Positions 1-8,792 of a DNA stretch of 64,000 bases are shown in pieces. Source of the stretch: Methanobacteriota archaeon. GTDB lineage: Archaea > Methanobacteriota > Methanobacteria > Methanobacteriales > Methanobacteriaceae. A model generated the notes under the pieces. The model had not been told where the DNA came from. It saw only the letters and a program-made list of their open reading frames with translations, and ran no database searches. The position numbers and the translations under genes were made by a program. Positions within the stretch are counted from its first letter, which is position 1. The number at the start of each line of letters is the position of its first letter. Where the stretch lies: assembly GCA_023411115.1 (NCBI GenBank), contig JAEYPF010000013.1, forward strand, positions 156,008 through 220,007, written 5' to 3'.

Positions 1-880
1 GGAATATTATGGCGGTTGCTATTGTTACCAGTATTCCAAGGCTAAATAGATTTGGTGGTATTCCTAAGAACATGGTTGCAAATAAGCTTGCAAGTACAAA
101 TATTAACAGCCCTCTTGTGATATAAACATATGCTCTGTATTTAGACATGTATTCAAGTAAAGGTCCTTCCATGACGTCTGCCTTGGTTTTCATTATTGCA
201 AATGGATATTCGTTAAGTAATATCATAAAACCAATGAAATAGACAATTGCACCTATGGCGCCAGCTACTGTAAAGAGTATTGGGCCGTGTATTTGCTGGA
301 ATGCAACTATATCTCCAAGGTATAAGCTTTTAGACATTACAACAGGCACGAAGAGTGCTATATATAGTGGGAATGACCCGAAAGCTATAAGTCGGAATGC
401 ACGCAGAGTACTTATCTCTTCAATAAATGATCTGGTTGCATCAACATGTTTAGCTCCTTTTACAAGGTCAGGAAACGGCATGTTCACTGATAATACAGAT
501 TTTGAAAGTGAGCCCATGAACATGTACATGATTTCTTCAACTTTAAGCAATCCAATAACGGCTATAATAGTTGCTAAGGCTCCTAAAAAGTATAATTGGG
601 GCATTATAAGTAACAATATCGCAGTTACTATGATTAAACTGATTAAAGGAAGTGCATTATACAATCGGGGCATAGGAGAGTTTGGAGTTATGGCCTGTTT
701 AAAGAAGAACTTGATGGGAGCCATGAATCCGGGACTTGAAATTGGTGGACCTACCCTCTGCTGAATTCTTGCCTGCACAAATTTCCTTTCAATACCTGGA
801 AGCCAGATACTAACTGCAAACGCTATAATTAATGTTCCAATCACTGCTACTAGTGAAGTTATAATCATCGATGTCTCCAT
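1..880 (-). CDS. ehbO: Energy-converting hydrogenase B subunit O (NuoH-like), 3' end cut by window
   Basis: Membrane subunit of the Ehb [NiFe] hydrogenase, related to complex I NuoH/ND1, which anchors the hydrogenase module and takes part in ion translocation. The frame reads in from the left edge and is open to an ATG at 880. Recognisable NuoH-type features are the N-terminal helix followed by LPGIERKFVQARIQQRVGP and, further on, the loop GLLKVEEIMYMFMG; the rest is a run of hydrophobic helices. An AGGAGA ribosome binding site lies a few bases before the start. About 293 codons are visible, so only the C-terminal tail is missing. It follows ehbN by about 60 bases in the same operon. Identification rests on family features and operon position. 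Confidence 0.88.
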   Translation of the reverse strand, partial: METSMIITSLVAVIGTLIIAFAVSIWLPGIERKFVQARIQQRVGPPISSPGFMAPIKFFFKQAITPNSPMPRLYNALPLISLIIVTAILLLIMPQLYFLGALATIIAVIGLLKVEEIMYMFMGSLSKSVLSVNMPFPDLVKGAKHVDATRSFIEEISTLRAFRLIAFGSFPLYIALFVPVVMSKSLYLGDIVAFQQIHGPILFTVAGAIGAIVYFIGFMILLNEYPFAIMKTKADVMEGPLLEYMSKYRAYVYITRGLLIFVLASLFATMFLGIPPNLFSLGILVTIATAIIF

Positions 881-943
881 CTGCCATTTCTCCTATTTTA
901 TTGTTAACTTGATATTTTTAGTAAAAGATCAATTTGTATGATC

Positions 944-2101
944 TTAGATCATCCTGTTCTTTTTCTTAAGTGGTTGATCCACTATTTGTATTGCACGGTC
1001 TGTGCATGTAAAGCATGGATCACATTGAACTATTGCTAATTGTGCATCGGTTATGTGTGTTCCGATACAGGCATGTTCCATTGCGTTTATGTTTGTTATG
1101 GAAGGTGTCCTAACTATGGAATTTCTTACTCTTCCATCTTCTAATTTGTAAGAGTGATAGAGTTTACCTCTAGGTACTTCTATGTAACTCCTTATAATAT
1201 CTGTGTCCTGCATTTCCCAGCTTCTATTTGTTATTTTTCCTTCTGGAAGGTCTTTAATAGCCTGCCTTATTATTTTTATAGCTTCTGGAATTTCAAGTAC
1301 ACGCATTAGAAGGTTTGATTTAACGTCTCCGCCATCCTGGGTAATTACATCAAATTCAAATGGTTCGTACTGTTTCATGTCTCTTCTCAGGTCAACTTCA
1401 ACTCCTGTTGATCTGAGTGTTGGTCCTGTTGCAGCTAATCTCAAGGCATCCTCTTTGCTGAGCGCCGCTATTCCTGTAATACGGGACATTACCATTGGAT
1501 CTCTTATGAATCTATCTGCAAATGCGGTAATTTGCTCTTCTATGTAGTCCATACCCTCTTTGATCTTCTGTATTCTCATTTCATTTAAATCAGCACGAGG
1601 TCTTATACCTCCAATTACAGGAACACCGTACTGGACACGGTTACCTCCAATCATTCTGAGAAGTTCCATTACAGTTTCTCTTATATAAAAGATCCTCATT
1701 GCAAATGTTTCATGGCCTAAAACTTCACTTCCGTGGGCCAGATAAAGTAAATGGCTGTGAAGTCTTTCCAGCTCTTCCATGATGATTCTTATGTATTCTG
1801 CCCTTGGAGGAACATCGATTTCAAGCCCCTTTTCAGCGGTAAGACATGAATTCCAGATATGGCTGTTGGAACAGATTCCACATATTTTTTCTGTAAGTGC
1901 GTTTGCCTTCTCAACAGGCAGTCCTTCCATTATTCTTTCAATTCCTCTGTGATTGACACCTACTGTTATTTCAGCATCTCTTACAATTTCATCTTCAACA
2001 AATAATCTTACTCTGTATGGTTCTAGTGCTGCAGAGTGTATTGTTCCTAGCGGAACTTCTGTTTCGATTACTTTGCTTGTGACTTTATTATTGTTATCCA
2101 T
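944..2101 (-). CDS. ehbN: Energy-converting hydrogenase B large (catalytic) subunit
   Basis: Catalytic [NiFe] subunit of Ehb, related to complex I NuoD. It oxidises H2 and passes electrons through EhbM and the ferredoxin subunits. The four nickel ligands are visible: CGIC at residues 74-77 and, near the C-terminus, CDPCFTC at 360-366, where the last two Cys form the usual DPCxxC motif. The protein has 385 residues and no long C-terminal extension after the second motif, as in other energy-converting hydrogenases that skip protease maturation. An AGGTG site precedes the ATG. It lies directly after ehbM. Function is known for the family; Ehb is described as supplying reduced ferredoxin for anabolic CO2 fixation. 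Confidence 0.95.
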   Translation of the reverse strand: MDNNNKVTSKVIETEVPLGTIHSAALEPYRVRLFVEDEIVRDAEITVGVNHRGIERIMEGLPVEKANALTEKICGICSNSHIWNSCLTAEKGLEIDVPPRAEYIRIIMEELERLHSHLLYLAHGSEVLGHETFAMRIFYIRETVMELLRMIGGNRVQYGVPVIGGIRPRADLNEMRIQKIKEGMDYIEEQITAFADRFIRDPMVMSRITGIAALSKEDALRLAATGPTLRSTGVEVDLRRDMKQYEPFEFDVITQDGGDVKSNLLMRVLEIPEAIKIIRQAIKDLPEGKITNRSWEMQDTDIIRSYIEVPRGKLYHSYKLEDGRVRNSIVRTPSITNINAMEHACIGTHITDAQLAIVQCDPCFTCTDRAIQIVDQPLKKKNRMI

Positions 2102-2161
2102 AATGATACACCTGCCAAATCATGTTTGACATTTATCCCCAAATTAATGATTCAATAATCT

Positions 2162-2608
2162 TTATTTTGCGTTTAATAGTAAAGGTAGAGCTGATACAAC
2201 TCCAGATAAGACATCTTCAGGTCTTACAGCGCAGCCTGGAATTTTTGCATCTACAGGTATGACCTCGTCAACAGGTCCTGAGATCTCTTCAGATGGAATA
2301 TCTCCATGGATGTTCTTATAAACTCCACCCATTGTTGCGCATGCTCCTGCTGCCACAACTGCTTTGGGCTCTGGAATAGCTTCATAAATTGCTTTTAAAG
2401 GCGCCTCTACATGTTTAGTAACAGGCCCGGTAACTACAAGAACATCAGCTTCCCTTGGATTCCATGTTAAAAATACTTTGTACTGCTCTGCATCGTATTT
2501 TGGTGAAAGTATGCAGTTTACTATTTCTATATCGCAGCCATTACATCCTCCCGTATATACAAGCATCACGTGCACGGCTCTTGCTCTTGAATATGATTTT
2601 AAACTCAA
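2162..2608 (-). CDS. ehbM: Energy-converting hydrogenase B small subunit
   Basis: Electron-transfer small subunit of the [NiFe] hydrogenase core, related to complex I NuoB, carrying the [4Fe-4S] cluster next to the catalytic subunit. Cysteines are visible in GGCNGCDIEIVN near residue 22, in GACATMGG and in PGCAVRPEDV, the standard set for this family. An ATG lies at 2614, but its GAGGG site would be almost touching it. A TTG two codons in (2608) has the same GAGGG at proper spacing and gives a protein starting MSLKSYSRARA, so I chose TTG. It sits between ehbL and ehbN in the operon. Confidence 0.93.
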   Translation of the reverse strand: MSLKSYSRARAVHVMLVYTGGCNGCDIEIVNCILSPKYDAEQYKVFLTWNPREADVLVVTGPVTKHVEAPLKAIYEAIPEPKAVVAAGACATMGGVYKNIHGDIPSEEISGPVDEVIPVDAKIPGCAVRPEDVLSGVVSALPLLLNAK

Positions 2609-2632
2609 ATTCATCCCTCTTCAGTTTACGTT

Positions 2633-3130
2633 TTATTTTGAATTTTGATCTTCTCTTTTTCTAAGTACGGCGGTGTCAGAGAGAAACTTGGATATATAAG
2701 CTATTTTATCTTCAGATATTTTCACAGGCTTTTCAAGCAACTCTTTTATATCTGAGTTTACTTCTCCAACATCGTTTGGATGTATTGTGCCTGCTTCCCC
2801 AAATAATGCATAAAGCGGGCAAAAATCATGACAATGATAACAATTTACACATTTTAAACTATCCAATACTGGCTTTTCTTCTTTGATAAGGCCTTCCATT
2901 AATTCAACAGGCTCTTCAAGCTTTACCATTTCTATGGCGCCTGTTGGGCATACATTTTTACATCCAGCACATCCAATACATGATACTTCGGCAACTTTAT
3001 CTGTGGGCACAATTTGTCCTGTGAGGATTTTATTTCGAAGTTCCATATCTGTTACTCTGTCTGATGCAAAAAGAATCCTCTTTATGTTACTGTACATTCC
3101 CTCCAAAAATATAATGCCTAAATTTTTCAT
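2633..3130 (-). CDS. ehbL: Energy-converting hydrogenase B ferredoxin subunit L
   Basis: Two-cluster ferredoxin-like subunit thought to carry electrons between the hydrogenase small subunit and soluble or polyferredoxin acceptors. Two complete [4Fe-4S] motifs are seen, CIGCAGCKNVCP and CVNCYHCHDFCP, in the middle third of a 165-residue protein. The start codon overlaps the stop of ehbK by four bases (ATGA), which suggests coupled translation. The first 30 residues before the ferredoxin part have no recognisable motif. Confidence 0.9.
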   Translation of the reverse strand: MKNLGIIFLEGMYSNIKRILFASDRVTDMELRNKILTGQIVPTDKVAEVSCIGCAGCKNVCPTGAIEMVKLEEPVELMEGLIKEEKPVLDSLKCVNCYHCHDFCPLYALFGEAGTIHPNDVGEVNSDIKELLEKPVKISEDKIAYISKFLSDTAVLRKREDQNSK

Positions 3131-4482
3131 TGTGATACCTCGAACTCTCTTTCAAATAATATGGCCCTTGCAGGACATACGTTATTACATGCACCGCAGT
3201 ATATGCACTTTGAATCGTCTACAGTAATTCTACCCATTTCATCTTCAGAAATAGCTTCTTCTGGACAGGTTTTCATACAAAGTTTACAGTTCATACATAA
3301 CTTGTTTTCTACAAATACGAACCCATCTTTTATGGATTTTTTACGCATTGTTGTTATTGGAATTGCACTTTGTGGACAGTGAATTGCACATTTTTCACAT
3401 AATGCACATTTTTCTAGATCTACTTCAATACTTCCTCTCTTAAGAGTAACTGCATCTTTGGGGCATAGTTCAGCACATATGCCGCATGATATACAATCTT
3501 TGGATACATCACCAGTCCATGTAACAGTTTTAAACCCTCTCGCTTCGTTTAAATCACAGGCTTTAACACATCTGCCGCATGAAACACAGTATCCTTTAAT
3601 CCTGCGTTCTGGTTCGTCAGATTCTCTTAATATTCCAATTGGGCAGGCATCCAGACATTTCATGGTATCGCATTCCTCGCAAAGTGAAGGATCATAGCGT
3701 ATTTTACCATTTACCATCTTTAATGCTCCCTCTTCGCAGCTTTCAGTACATAAACCACAGTTCAGGCATGAAATAATGCAACCTTCTGGTTCTGATTCGC
3801 CTTTATTAATCTTAATTTTAAAGTCCTCAATGAGCATTGCATTATTAGGACATTCCTTGACACATTTAAGACAGAGGGTACATTTCTCTTCATCAATAGT
3901 TGTGTCTGATATAGCACCTGCAGGACATACATCTTCACAAATTCTACATTCTGTACATACACCTTCAAAACCAGTGTTAACAGCTATTGCGTCAGTTGGG
4001 CAGTAATATTCACATCTGCCGCATAATGTACATTTTTCAGAATCTGTAAGTACATTAATTCTGGTTGCTTTTCCTTCTTCTTTTTTAATCCTTATCTGAG
4101 GCGGAGTTGTAAGATTTAAAGATTCGAGGAACTTAAGCTGTCTGTCCTCTATTACATCGTATGCATCAACACGGGCATCAATTGGGCAGGTTTCCACGCA
4201 TATTCCACATCTTGAGCATATCCCTTTTACCATGTCGCCCTCAATGGATATGTTGTTTACAGGACAGGTTAATTCGCAGACTCCGCATGCATTACATTTT
4301 GCCCTATCAACTACATAGCCTCCATATTTATTTTTAAAAATAGCTCTGTTGGGGCATGCTTCTTCACAAGCACCGCATGTGATACAGCTGAACGCTTTAC
4401 CATCTACTAGTCTAATAGCGCCAGTTGGACATTCTTTGATACATTCTCCGATGCCTTCGCATTTTTTGGTTGATAAAAACAT
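3127..4482 (-). CDS. ehbK: Energy-converting hydrogenase B polyferredoxin subunit K
   Basis: Polyferredoxin of 451 residues built from tandem [4Fe-4S] motifs, which would form a molecular wire between Ehb and its electron acceptors. I count 14 cysteine clusters in sequence. Most are the classical CxxCxxCxxxCP. Three deviate: the first (residues 8-18) has Ile where the second Cys should be, the eighth ends in CEE instead of CP, and the ninth has a stretched spacing (CEECDTMKCLDACP). An insert of about 45 residues without cysteines separates clusters 4 and 5. A GAGGG site precedes the ATG. About 150 bases separate it from ehbJ, the largest gap inside the operon. Confidence 0.93.
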   Translation of the reverse strand: MFLSTKKCEGIGECIKECPTGAIRLVDGKAFSCITCGACEEACPNRAIFKNKYGGYVVDRAKCNACGVCELTCPVNNISIEGDMVKGICSRCGICVETCPIDARVDAYDVIEDRQLKFLESLNLTTPPQIRIKKEEGKATRINVLTDSEKCTLCGRCEYYCPTDAIAVNTGFEGVCTECRICEDVCPAGAISDTTIDEEKCTLCLKCVKECPNNAMLIEDFKIKINKGESEPEGCIISCLNCGLCTESCEEGALKMVNGKIRYDPSLCEECDTMKCLDACPIGILRESDEPERRIKGYCVSCGRCVKACDLNEARGFKTVTWTGDVSKDCISCGICAELCPKDAVTLKRGSIEVDLEKCALCEKCAIHCPQSAIPITTMRKKSIKDGFVFVENKLCMNCKLCMKTCPEEAISEDEMGRITVDDSKCIYCGACNNVCPARAILFEREFEVSQ

Positions 4483-4509
4483 AATATTTACCCTCTAATT
4501 GTTTTTCAA

Positions 4510-4521
4510 ACGTTTAAACGT
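4510..4521. promoter_or_regulatory. Perfect 12-bp palindrome in the ehbJ-ehbK gap
   Basis: The gap of about 150 bases between ehbJ and ehbK holds a perfect palindrome, ACGTTTAAACGT, 28 bases before the ehbK start, and a second small inverted repeat, GTGTA/TACAC, near 4557-4571. The rest is AT-rich. It could mark an internal promoter or operator for ehbK-O, or be chance in AT-rich DNA. Confidence 0.3.
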
Positions 4522-4632
4522 GATTTTTTGCCCTCGAATTTTTGTTTATTTTAGACGTGTACTTACTACACCGTACTTCTAACTCTAAATAATTATTTTT
4601 TTGATATTATTACATATGGTTATACTCATTAA

Positions 4633-4881
4633 TTATCTTCCAAATGTTAATTTACCAACTATTATACCGACAATTCCTGCTAAAAATCCTGATGCGAGAG
4701 GAATATCCTTATAATATGGGAAAGGTCCCTGATAATATGCCATTATGATTGCTATTATTATTATGACCGCATAAACTTCTTTATCAAACTTCAATTTACT
4801 TTCTGGAACTGATTTGATCCGTGTTCCTATTATAAATCCTAATAAGAATCCGATTAGTAATGGTCCAAGATAGAAAATCAT
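4633..4881 (-). CDS. ehbJ: Energy-converting hydrogenase B subunit J, small membrane protein
   Basis: Small membrane subunit of Ehb, 82 residues with about three predicted hydrophobic helices and the glycine-rich ends FLLGFIIGTR and GFLAGIVGIIVGK. No catalytic motif is visible. The identification rests on operon position between ehbI and ehbK and on size. Its ATG overlaps the ehbI stop (ATGA), so translation is probably coupled. Confidence 0.82.
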   Translation of the reverse strand: MIFYLGPLLIGFLLGFIIGTRIKSVPESKLKFDKEVYAVIIIIAIIMAYYQGPFPYYKDIPLASGFLAGIVGIIVGKLTFGR

Positions 4882-5348
4882 TGTTCATCCTCTCCAAGAA
4901 TTTTATCGCTTTCTAAGAATGCTATTACTACTGCACTTAGACCAACTAAAACTTTTAGACCTACTACGAAGTTGAGATAAGGTATAATTCCTGCATTTAT
5001 TGGGTCAGGATAGTTAAATATATTTTTTATGAATGACGGCACTATATGGTAAAGATCAACTCCAAGGTTGTACATGAAGAATCCAGAGAATACTAAACCT
5101 GCTAACCCTAAAAATACATATCCTAAAGCTCCTGCACTTTCAAGGGCTCCCATGAAGTTGTGTGTAAGTTTAATTGGGCTTTCTTTAAGTCCGTAAACAA
5201 TGATACAGAATATTATACCTCCCGCTATCATTGCCCCTCCCTGAAATCCTCCTCCAGGGGTGATGTGTCCTCCGAGAATGGTATTTATCCCTACAAGGAT
5301 AATTATAACAGATATTGGAAATACAAATAGTTTAAGGATTGTGCTCAT
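4878..5348 (-). CDS. ehbI: Energy-converting hydrogenase B subunit I (MnhB/MrpB-like)
   Basis: Integral membrane subunit of 156 residues with four hydrophobic segments, resembling MnhB/MrpB of multisubunit Na+/H+ antiporters. The stretch GGHITPGGGFQGGAMIAGG is the signature of that family. It probably belongs to the ion-translocating arm of Ehb. Start and stop both overlap neighbours by four bases (ehbH upstream, ehbJ downstream). Confidence 0.88.
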   Translation of the reverse strand: MSTILKLFVFPISVIIILVGINTILGGHITPGGGFQGGAMIAGGIIFCIIVYGLKESPIKLTHNFMGALESAGALGYVFLGLAGLVFSGFFMYNLGVDLYHIVPSFIKNIFNYPDPINAGIIPYLNFVVGLKVLVGLSAVVIAFLESDKILGEDEQ

Positions 5349-5641
5349 TTGTTTTCCTCCTCATCGCTTCCTCCAAGATCAACCATACCTCTTCCAAATA
5401 TGAGGAGTACAACAACAACTGCAGTTACAAGTATCAAAGCTTCTCCGAGTGTATCGTAGCCTCTCCAATCAAATACTACATTTGTAACTGCGTTGGGTGC
5501 AATGTGGGGACCTATCCAGTTATAAATATTGCTTATTCCGGGGTTTATTATTTGACTAAACCCATATATCGCTTGGAATAGTGTAACGGAAAATAATAAC
5601 AGTGAAATACTGGCAATAAGATTTCTTATTCCTTCAGACAT
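5345..5641 (-). CDS. ehbH: Energy-converting hydrogenase B subunit H
   Basis: Membrane subunit of 98 residues with two hydrophobic helices (near residues 10-30 and 65-85) and an acidic C-terminal tail (GGSDEEENK). The segment DWRGYDTLGEALILVTAVV matches the C-terminal part of MrpA/MrpB-like antiporter proteins. It overlaps ehbG by 8 bases and ehbI by 4, so it is translationally coupled within the operon. Confidence 0.85.
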   Translation of the reverse strand: MSEGIRNLIASISLLLFSVTLFQAIYGFSQIINPGISNIYNWIGPHIAPNAVTNVVFDWRGYDTLGEALILVTAVVVVLLIFGRGMVDLGGSDEEENK

Positions 5642-5972
5642 TTAAACTCCCCCAGTAGAACAATACTGAAATGATTCCAAGTGCTAGAATCATATAAAAT
5701 ACCATTCCATTAAGTGAATCATTTTGTTCTTTTTTTAATTTTGGCATAATTGGCATGGCGAAAACTGCTATTGCGGCTACTATAAGAACTGCAATGATCA
5801 TTAGAGCAGTGCTAAAGAACCTTAACATTATTACTGCAACTAAAAGGGATGATAAAACCGTTATTTCTGCCGCTAATGTTGATGAAGCTTCAATGCTGGT
5901 TACAGGTTTATTTTCTTCACCCTGTTCCTGAACTTTTTTTATTCTGTCTATTATAATATCATAAAGGCTCAT
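5634..5972 (-). CDS. ehbG: Energy-converting hydrogenase B subunit G
   Basis: Membrane protein of 112 residues. A hydrophilic N-terminus of about 30 residues is followed by three hydrophobic helices. No motif with a known activity is visible. The name comes from its place between ehbF and ehbH in the conserved ehbA-O order. It overlaps ehbH by 8 bases. Confidence 0.82.
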   Translation of the reverse strand: MSLYDIIIDRIKKVQEQGEENKPVTSIEASSTLAAEITVLSSLLVAVIMLRFFSTALMIIAVLIVAAIAVFAMPIMPKLKKEQNDSLNGMVFYMILALGIISVLFYWGSLNV

Positions 5973-6036
5973 AGAATCCCTCTATTTTAATCATGTTATT
6001 GTAATCATATTTCTAATATTTCTGCTCCTATCATTT

Positions 6037-7533
6037 CTATATCAAGCTCGCTGCAAGTCCCTGTAGGAAGCTGGTTGCAGCTTGTGGGAAAAGACCGAAT
6101 ATAACGCATACAATCAGGAATACAACCATAGAAAAGATGGTTGCTTTTGGTATTTTTGTATCTTTAATTTCGAGGTCACGAGGTTTAGGCCTCATGTATA
6201 CTGAATAAAATGCCTTCATAAATGTCATGAATGTCACAATACTTAGAAGTATCATGAGTATGCCTAATTCAGGTATTCCTGCGTTTAAAGACGATTGAAT
6301 TAACATTAATTTACTCTGGAATACATTGAAAGGAGGGACACCAGCCATTACCAGTCCTGCTAAAAGTACTAGCAGTGCTACTTTTGGTGTTTCTATCATC
6401 ATTCCTCCGAGTTTTCGGATATCACTTTCACGTGTTTTATAAATGATTGTACCAAAGCCTATAAACAAGAATGCTGTTACTACGGCTTCATTTACTGCCT
6501 GGAAAAGACCTGCGGTTATACTAAACGCTGTTCCAATTCCAAGCCCTAATCCGATGTAACCAAGCTCACCAACAGCAAGATATGCAATAATTCGTTTAAT
6601 ATCGGTTTGCATCAAAGCCATTGTTATACTTAGTATCATTGCAGCTATGGATATGACTATTATGAATACCTTTGAAAATGGCAAATATGAGAATATCCTG
6701 ATAATTACAATTCCCAGTGCTACAAGTATAAATACGGAAAATGCCTGAAGTAAGGCAGCACCGTGTGGTAGGGCTTTACTATATATTTCTGATTTTATAG
6801 TATGGAATGGTGGTAATCCAACACCGTATAACCATCCAAATGTTATAAGGGCACACGCCATGAGTAATACTGGATTTTGTGGATTTACGAGGCCATTTTT
6901 AAGTGAATAGACAATATCAGTTATATTTACGTTTCCTGTAACTCCCAGAAGGAGGGCTATTCCAAGTAGCAGCAGCGGTGATGCAACGCTTCCTATAATC
7001 ATATATTTTAAGGCAGCCTCTAAGTTCCCTTTAACCTTAGATGCAATTACAATTCCTACCTGGGCTATGGCAATAATTTCAAAGAAGACATATAGGTTAA
7101 ATATATCATCTGTAAGGAGAATCGCTATCATTGAAGCGGCACCCATAAACATTAAGAATCCATATACTCCTGAAGGTCGTTTTGTTTCACTTAAAGAGGT
7201 TAATATAGCTAAAAATGCAATTAATCCTAATATGAATATTAAAAGCTGCTGTGCACTTGCAAATGAATATACTATACCCATGTGAAATATGTTTAAATAC
7301 GAATCAGTGATGGAAGATGGTACCCATTGTGCTAATGCTGGACTTTCAGCTAACGTAGAATATGCACCGAAGTAATGAAGGCCGAAATTTATTAACAGAG
7401 GTATAATTGGTAAAGCTAAAGCTACAACAATTGAAATTATCTTTACAGTACGTTCCTTTGTGTGAAATAGATTTAAAAGTAGCGCACACGCAATTGGTAT
7501 TATAACCATTAAGGCAATGAGTGGATTATTCAT
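6037..7533 (-). CDS. ehbF: Energy-converting hydrogenase B subunit F (antiporter-like, MrpD/NuoN type)
   Basis: Large proton or sodium channel-like subunit, 498 residues, with about 14 hydrophobic helices. It belongs to the family that includes complex I ND2/4/5 and MrpA/D. Family features seen are the conserved charged and helical region LYVFFEIIAIAQVGIVI, the lysine helix region LPPFHTIKSEIYSKALPHGAALLQAF, and MQTDIKRIIAYLAVGELGYIGLG. It is the likely site of ion translocation driving ferredoxin reduction. About 80 bases separate it from ehbE and 64 from ehbG. Confidence 0.93.
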   Translation of the reverse strand: MNNPLIALMVIIPIACALLLNLFHTKERTVKIISIVVALALPIIPLLINFGLHYFGAYSTLAESPALAQWVPSSITDSYLNIFHMGIVYSFASAQQLLIFILGLIAFLAILTSLSETKRPSGVYGFLMFMGAASMIAILLTDDIFNLYVFFEIIAIAQVGIVIASKVKGNLEAALKYMIIGSVASPLLLLGIALLLGVTGNVNITDIVYSLKNGLVNPQNPVLLMACALITFGWLYGVGLPPFHTIKSEIYSKALPHGAALLQAFSVFILVALGIVIIRIFSYLPFSKVFIIVISIAAMILSITMALMQTDIKRIIAYLAVGELGYIGLGLGIGTAFSITAGLFQAVNEAVVTAFLFIGFGTIIYKTRESDIRKLGGMMIETPKVALLVLLAGLVMAGVPPFNVFQSKLMLIQSSLNAGIPELGILMILLSIVTFMTFMKAFYSVYMRPKPRDLEIKDTKIPKATIFSMVVFLIVCVIFGLFPQAATSFLQGLAASLI

Positions 7534-7614
7534 AAATTACCCCCTGGAATTGACTTTTCTAATGTTTCCAAAGAATTATAAAGGACATCATCGTTTTTTA
7601 TTCCTGACATCTTA

Positions 7615-7977
7615 TTACTCTCCAAGAATCTTTGATGCTTTTACTGATCCATACTTTTTATAGAGAACTATTACTAAACCAAGCATTACTGCCAGTGTAC
7701 TTGCCCCAATTACAATACTTGTAAGAACAAGGGCAAATGGGAGGGGATATGATGCATTTTGGGCAAACTGATCAACTGCCATTCCTGGAAGGAATATATA
7801 TACAATTCCATTGAGTTTATATCCCATCGCAATTATGAAGAGATTTACTCCATCACCGATAAATGCCAGTCCTATGATTTTTTTTAACAAATTGTCGATA
7901 AATAAAGCAGCAAATATACCTATTATTATTAATGCTGCTGCTGTGAAAAGTGATGCAAGCTGTGTATCTATAATCAT
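7615..7977 (-). CDS. ehbE: Energy-converting hydrogenase B subunit E (MrpC/NuoK-like)
   Basis: Three-helix membrane subunit of 120 residues related to NuoK and MrpC. The motif KIIGLAFIGDGVNLFIIAMGY corresponds to the family's second helix with its acidic residue. The Pro-containing loop DQFAQNASYPLPFALVLTSIVIGA is also typical of MnhC. It is expected to sit beside EhbF in the membrane arm. Confidence 0.9.
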   Translation of the reverse strand: MIIDTQLASLFTAAALIIIGIFAALFIDNLLKKIIGLAFIGDGVNLFIIAMGYKLNGIVYIFLPGMAVDQFAQNASYPLPFALVLTSIVIGASTLAVMLGLVIVLYKKYGSVKASKILGE

Positions 7978-8005
7978 GATAATACCTCATTAACGCAATT
8001 TATAG

Positions 8006-8242
8006 CTATTCTTCCTCCATTCTACGTGTTTTTTTAACTGCTAATGCAATAAATACAGGTATTATAGCTGAACCGACTATTGCTTGAGTTAATGCTACAT
8101 CTGGAGCCAGTAAATATTGGAACAGAAAAGCAGTTGCAGCTCCCGTGATTCCAGTTAATATGGCAGCTTTAAGGAGATCTCTTTGCATTAGAGCTATAAT
8201 TGCTCCAAAAACTGCTACAATCATTAATATGTACTCTATCAT
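8006..8242 (-). CDS. ehbD: Energy-converting hydrogenase B subunit D (MrpB/DUF4040-like)
   Basis: Membrane subunit of 78 residues with two to three hydrophobic helices. The stretch FQYLLAPDVALTQAIVGSAI is the hallmark of the DUF4040/MrpB-type domain (xxAPDVALTEAxVG) found in antiporter and hydrogenase membrane arms. Its start overlaps the ehbC stop by four bases. The tail KKTRRMEEE is charged and likely cytoplasmic. Confidence 0.88.
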   Translation of the reverse strand: MIEYILMIVAVFGAIIALMQRDLLKAAILTGITGAATAFLFQYLLAPDVALTQAIVGSAIIPVFIALAVKKTRRMEEE

Positions 8243-8511
8243 GTTTTTTCCTCTCCATAGTAGTATGCATTAGCTATAGCATGGGATGCAAAAGGTGTAA
8301 GGAAAAGATATATAATGGCCAAAAAGGGCTGATTAAGAGCCAGCAGTGCTATAATACAAGCCATATCTGCAACACCAAGCATATGTACCCTTGCATAAAG
8401 GATTTTTTCTATATTTTCCCCGTATCTAAGGAGTCCAAATGCAGTGAGGACTATGAGGATCGCAGCTATTATCATTACCGCTGATTTTATCAATGTTATT
8501 ATGTCATCCAA
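8239..8511 (-). CDS. ehbC: Energy-converting hydrogenase B subunit C (MrpG-like)
   Basis: Membrane subunit of 90 residues with three hydrophobic helices, resembling MnhG/MrpG. The segment GLLRYGENIEKILYARVHMLGVADMACIIAL follows the family pattern (ARxHxxGVAD); only its core, ARVHMLGVAD, is diagnostic. It starts two bases after ehbB ends and overlaps ehbD. Confidence 0.85.
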   Translation of the reverse strand: MDDIITLIKSAVMIIAAILIVLTAFGLLRYGENIEKILYARVHMLGVADMACIIALLALNQPFLAIIYLFLTPFASHAIANAYYYGEEKT

Positions 8512-8512
8512 T

Positions 8513-8773
8513 TTACCATCCCCGTATAACCTTTGAAAACGCTATGGTACCTATAGGGCCCAAAATTATCAGTGCAAGAGCTATAGTATCACAATATATT
8601 ATTCCATAAAGATTTTGAACTAAAATTAATAATGTCGCTACTGCGATACTCAAACCGAGCAAACCCACAATACCCATGGATATGGTTTTTCTGGTTGAAA
8701 TCCGTATCGTAGCAATTGCGTAAATTGCAAGCGCCCCCATCAAAATGTATTCCGATATCGTTAGTATATCCAT
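8513..8773 (-). CDS. ehbB: Energy-converting hydrogenase B subunit B (MrpF-like)
   Basis: Three-helix membrane subunit of 86 residues resembling MnhF/MrpF. The segment YCDTIALALIILGPIGTIAF fits the family's last helix with a conserved acidic residue (D before TIALAL). It lies about 20 bases after ehbA and just before ehbC. Confidence 0.85.
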   Translation of the reverse strand: MDILTISEYILMGALAIYAIATIRISTRKTISMGIVGLLGLSIAVATLLILVQNLYGIIYCDTIALALIILGPIGTIAFSKVIRGW

Positions 8774-8792
8774 TTTAACACCTTGTAATTAT

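Noticed and set aside
3161..4006. Plus-strand frames opposite ehbK, rich in GQTxxH-like patterns
   Set aside because: The repeated pattern comes from the antisense of the ferredoxin CxxC motifs, not from a gene.
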